From NCBI RefSeq assembly GCF_003751805.1, contig NZ_RKHQ01000001.1, positions 1,240,001 to 1,304,000 of the forward strand: 64,000 nucleotides of DNA, given 5' to 3'. Within the stretch, counting starts at the first letter, position 1. Every line of letters begins with the position of its first letter. The notes under the pieces are model-generated. The model was not told the DNA's origin. It saw only the letters and a list, made by a program, of their open reading frames with translations, and made no database searches. Both the position numbers and the translations under genes were made by a program. This stretch comes from Salana multivorans. Lineage in GTDB: Bacteria > Actinomycetota > Actinomycetes > Actinomycetales > Beutenbergiaceae. This document shows, piece after piece, positions 60,198 to 64,000 of the stretch.

Positions 60198-60998
60198 ATG
60201 GGTTTCGACGACGGCCGCAGGACCACCGGCATGTACACGGCGACGGTCCTGCGCACCGAGCGGATCACCCCGCACATGGTGCGGGTGACCTTCAGCGGCG
60301 ACGACCTCGCGCGGCTGCCGCAGCGCGGCTACGACCACTGGTTCCGCCTGTTCCTGCCCCGCAGCGACGGGAGGACCGACTTCGCGGCGGTCCCGGAAGG
60401 GTTCGGCGTCGGCGGGTACCTGCGGTACCTCACGGCCAGGTCGGGGACGCGACCACCGGTCCGCAACTACACGGTCCGCGCACATCGTCCCGAGGTCGGC
60501 GAGCTGGACGTCGACTTCGTCGCCCACGGGGACGAGGGGATCGCCGGGCCGTGGGCCCAGCGCGCCCAGCCGGGCGAGCGGATCGCCCTCATCGACCAGG
60601 GGCGCGGCTTCGACCCCGTCGAGGACGCCGACATGGTGCTGCTGGTCGGAGACGAGTCGGCCCTGCCCGCCGTCGCGGGCATCCTGCGGGACCTGCCGCG
60701 CGAGGCCGCCGGACTGGCGATCATCGAGATCCCCGACCCGGCGGACCGGCAGGACGTGGCGGCACCGGACGGTGTCGAGGTGCGCTGGCTGGCGCGGGCC
60801 GACCCGCACGACCGGCCGGGCCTGCTGGCGCTCGACGCGGTGCGCGCGTGGACGCCGGAGCACCCGGCGACGCTGCACGCCTATCTCGCCGGCGAGCAGC
60901 AGCTCGTCGCGGAGAGCCGCCGGCACCTCGTCGCGGCCGGCGTGCCGAAGGCACGCATCGCATTCACCGGCTACTGGCGGGTCGGCCGCGCCGGCTGA
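60198..60998 (+). CDS. Siderophore-interacting FAD protein (ferric-siderophore reductase)
   Basis: This 266-residue cytoplasmic flavoprotein has an N-terminal FAD-binding beta-barrel with VRNYTVRAHRPEVGELDVDFVAHGDEGIAGPWAQRAQPGERIALIDQGRGF, the SIP motif, and a C-terminal NAD(P)H-binding domain from about residue 145 (ADMVLLVGDESALPAVAGILRDL ... AFTGYWRVGRAG). It reduces ferric siderophores to release iron after import. GGGAGGATCACGAG precedes ATG 60198. It shares an iron-box region with the IrtAB-like genes, whose mycobacterial counterpart fuses this domain to IrtA. Confidence 0.93.
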   Translation: MGFDDGRRTTGMYTATVLRTERITPHMVRVTFSGDDLARLPQRGYDHWFRLFLPRSDGRTDFAAVPEGFGVGGYLRYLTARSGTRPPVRNYTVRAHRPEVGELDVDFVAHGDEGIAGPWAQRAQPGERIALIDQGRGFDPVEDADMVLLVGDESALPAVAGILRDLPREAAGLAIIEIPDPADRQDVAAPDGVEVRWLARADPHDRPGLLALDAVRAWTPEHPATLHAYLAGEQQLVAESRRHLVAAGVPKARIAFTGYWRVGRAG

Positions 60999-61029
60999 CC
61001 CGCCCGCGCGGCCGCCTCAGCCGTCCCGG

Positions 61030-61059
61030 GGTCCTGACGCCGCCGGCGGGGTCAGGACC
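61030..61059. terminator. Terminator between the SIP gene and nrdF
   Basis: GGTCCTGAC (61030-61038) pairs with GTCAGGACC (61051-61059), with CGCCGGCG able to form an inner stem. It lies between two convergent stop codons (60998 and 61072). Confidence 0.75.
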
Positions 61060-61071
61060 TCGGTCGGGACC

Positions 61072-62052
<981 letters not shown>

Positions 62053-62102
62053 TCACAACTTTCTCATCGAGCGCTCCGTGCCCTGCACGCAACGCGACCC
62101 AC

Positions 62103-62191
62103 GGGAGGGGCGTGGTGGCGACCCTCCGGTGCGGTGGGCGTAGCCGCGAGGAACGAGCGGCGGGGCAGAGGGTCGCCACCACGCCCCTCCC
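62103..62191. repeat. 24-bp perfect inverted repeat between nrdE and nrdF
   Basis: The arm 62103-62126 (starting GGGAGGGGCGTGG) is exactly complementary to 62168-62191, with a 41-base loop. It fills most of the 152-bp gap between nrdE stop (62202) and nrdF start (62049). It may attenuate transcription, process the message or be a repetitive element. Confidence 0.85.
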
Positions 62192-62201
62192 CCGAACAGC
62201 A

Positions 62202-64000
62202 CTACAGCGTGCAGGACACGCAGCCCTCGACCTCGGTCCCCTCGAGGGCCGCCTGGCGCAGGCGGATGTAGTACAGCGTCTTGATGCCCTTGCGCCAGGC
62301 GTAGATCTGGGCCTTGTTGACGTCGCGCGTCGTCGCCGTGTCCTTGAAGAACAGCGTCAGCGACAGCCCCTGGTCGACGTGCTGGGTCGCCGCCGCGTAG
62401 GTGTCGATGATCTTCTCGAACCCGATCTCGTACGCGTCCTTGTAGTACTCCATGTTGTCGTCCGACAGGTAGGGCGCCGGGTAGTAGACCCGGCCGATCT
62501 TGCCCTCCTTACGGATCTCGATCGGCGCGACGATCGGGTGGATCGAGCTCGTCGAGTGGTTGATGTAGGAGATCGAGCCGGTCGGCGGGACGGCCTGGAG
62601 GTAGGCGTTGTAGATGCCGCTGGCCATGACGGACGCCTTGAGCTCGCGCCAGTCCTCCTGCGTCGGGATCGCGATGCCGGCCGCGGCGAACAGGTCGCGC
62701 ACGCGCTCGGTCGCCGGCTCCCACGCCCGCTCGGTGTACTTGTCGAAGTACACGCCGCTGGCGTAGTCGGAGTCCTCGAACCCCTCGAAGGTCGTGCCGC
62801 GCTCGATGGCCAGCTCGTTGGAGGCCTTCAGGGCGTGGAACGCCACGGTGTAGAAGTACATGTTCGTGAAGTCGATGCCCTCCTCGCTGCCGTAGTGGAT
62901 GCGCTCCTTGGCGAGGTAGCCGTGCAGGTTCATCTGGCCGAGGCCGATCGAGTGGGACGCCTCGTTCCCGCGCTCGACCGACGGCACCGACGTGATGTGC
63001 GTCTGGTCGGACACGGAGGTGAGCGAGCGGATCGACGTCGCGATCGTGCGGCCGAAGTCCGGCGACTCCATGGCCTTGGCGATGTTGAGCGAGCCGAGGT
63101 TGCAGGAGATGTCCCGCCCGATGTGCTCGTAGCTGAGGTCGTCCTTGTAGGTCGACGCGGTCGAGACCTGGAGGATCTCCGAGCACAGGTTGGACATGGT
63201 GACGCGGCCGGCGATGGGGTTGGCCGCGTTCACCGTGTCCTCGAACACGATGTACGGGTAGCCCGACTCGAACTGGATCTCGGCGAGGATCTGGAAGAAC
63301 TCGCGCGCCTTGATCTTGGTCTTGTGGATGCGGCCGTCGTCGACCATCTCGCGGTACTTCTCCGTCACGGAGATCTCGGAGAACGGGACGCCGTAGATCC
63401 GCTCGACGTCGTACGGCGAGAACAGGTACATGTCCTCGTTGTTCTTGGCCAGCTCGAACGTGATGTCCGGGATGACGACGCCGAGGGACAGCGTCTTGAT
63501 GCGGATCTTCTCGTCCGCGTTCTCCCGCTTGGTGTCGAGGAAGCGGAGGATGTCCGGGTGGTGCGCGTTGAGGTACACCGCGCCGGCACCCTGGCGGGCG
63601 CCGAGCTGGTTGGCGTAGGAGAAGGAGTCCTCGAGGAGCTTCATCACGGGGATGACGCCGGAGGACTGGTTCTCGATCTTCTTGATCGGGGCGCCGTGCT
63701 CGCGCAGGTTCGACAGGAGCAGCGCGACGCCGCCGCCGCGCTTGGACAGCTGCAGCGCCGAGTTGATGCCGCGCGCGATCGACTCCATGTTGTCCTCGAT
63801 GCGCAGGAGGAAGCACGAGACGAGCTCGCCGCGCTGCTGCTTGCCGGCGTTGAGGAAGGTGGGCGTCGCCGGCTGGAACCGGCCGGAGATGACCTCGTCG
63901 ACGATGTCGAGCGCGAGCTGCTCCTCGCCGGCCGCGAGCGTGAGGGCGACCATGACGACGCGGTCCTCGAACCGCTCGAGGTAGCGCTTCCCGTCGAACG
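62202..64000 (-). CDS. nrdE: Class Ib ribonucleoside-diphosphate reductase, alpha subunit (partial, N terminus beyond window)
   Basis: About 600 residues of the catalytic subunit are present. The frame is open to base 64000 ([12 protein letters not shown] before the first in-window ATG at 63953), so the N-terminal part is missing. Visible motifs are [56 protein letters not shown] (active-site Cys and Glu), the [17 protein letters not shown] loop and the C-terminal redox-active CVSCTL end that NrdH reduces. It reduces nucleoside diphosphates with NrdF. Confidence 0.97.
   Translation of the reverse strand, partial: FDGKRYLERFEDRVVMVALTLAAGEEQLALDIVDEVISGRFQPATPTFLNAGKQQRGELVSCFLLRIEDNMESIARGINSALQLSKRGGGVALLLSNLREHGAPIKKIENQSSGVIPVMKLLEDSFSYANQLGARQGAGAVYLNAHHPDILRFLDTKRENADEKIRIKTLSLGVVIPDITFELAKNNEDMYLFSPYDVERIYGVPFSEISVTEKYREMVDDGRIHKTKIKAREFFQILAEIQFESGYPYIVFEDTVNAANPIAGRVTMSNLCSEILQVSTASTYKDDLSYEHIGRDISCNLGSLNIAKAMESPDFGRTIATSIRSLTSVSDQTHITSVPSVERGNEASHSIGLGQMNLHGYLAKERIHYGSEEGIDFTNMYFYTVAFHALKASNELAIERGTTFEGFEDSDYASGVYFDKYTERAWEPATERVRDLFAAAGIAIPTQEDWRELKASVMASGIYNAYLQAVPPTGSISYINHSTSSIHPIVAPIEIRKEGKIGRVYYPAPYLSDDNMEYYKDAYEIGFEKIIDTYAAATQHVDQGLSLTLFFKDTATTRDVNKAQIYAWRKGIKTLYYIRLRQAALEGTEVEGCVSCTL

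Overview
The window is very GC-rich (about 70 % or more), densely coding DNA with GTG starts, ATGA overlaps, actinobacterial lipoprotein and LPxTG-like cell-wall signals, F420/flavin LLM enzymes and an HtaA-type heme uptake locus. This fits an actinobacterium, probably a Cellulomonadaceae/Promicromonosporaceae-like member of Micrococcales (inferred from gene content, not from a search).

1-11 kb is a heme and iron locus: heme oxygenase (hmuO), a small surface protein, hmuVUT, and a divergent 1427-residue HtaA-type surface protein with two heme-binding HtaA domains. 11-16.4 kb holds housekeeping genes: pentapeptide-repeat protein, tag, LMW tyrosine phosphatase, polysaccharide deacetylase, LLM oxidoreductase and aldo-keto reductase.

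16.4-37.4 kb is the main find: what looks like a complete utilisation locus for D-arabinan, the arabinofuranose polymer of mycobacterial and other actinobacterial cell walls. It has a wall-anchored DUF4185 (GH183) endo-D-arabinanase, two DUF4185 lipoproteins, one DUF4185 protein without a signal peptide, a DUF2961 (GH172) enzyme, a GH116 enzyme, an ABC importer, a FucI-type isomerase (D-arabinose to D-ribulose), an FGGY kinase (D-ribulose to its 5-phosphate) and a LacI regulator. The palindrome GAAATCGATTTC or a close variant lies in every promoter region of the locus, and in two promoters it sits with identical geometry between -35 and -10.

38.5-56 kb carries two more carbohydrate systems: a GH38 alpha-mannosidase with its own importer and a ROK regulator, and an importer with two GH2 enzymes and a LacI regulator whose AGCGCT-core operators recur at both GH2 transcription units. 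Since mycobacterial envelope glycans combine D-arabinan, mannan and galactofuran, the two systems may extend the same diet, but this is inference. None of the three importers has an ATPase gene, so a shared MsiK-type ATPase elsewhere is implied. All three have a perfect GC hairpin at the binding-protein/permease junction.

55.7-61 kb is a siderophore locus: TetR regulator, an IrtAB-like ABC exporter-fold pair and a divergent siderophore-interacting flavoprotein, with an IdeR/DmdR-like box between them. 61-64 kb is nrdF and a partial nrdE (class Ib ribonucleotide reductase), separated by a 24-bp perfect inverted repeat. No tRNA, rRNA, CRISPR array, transposase or phage gene was seen.
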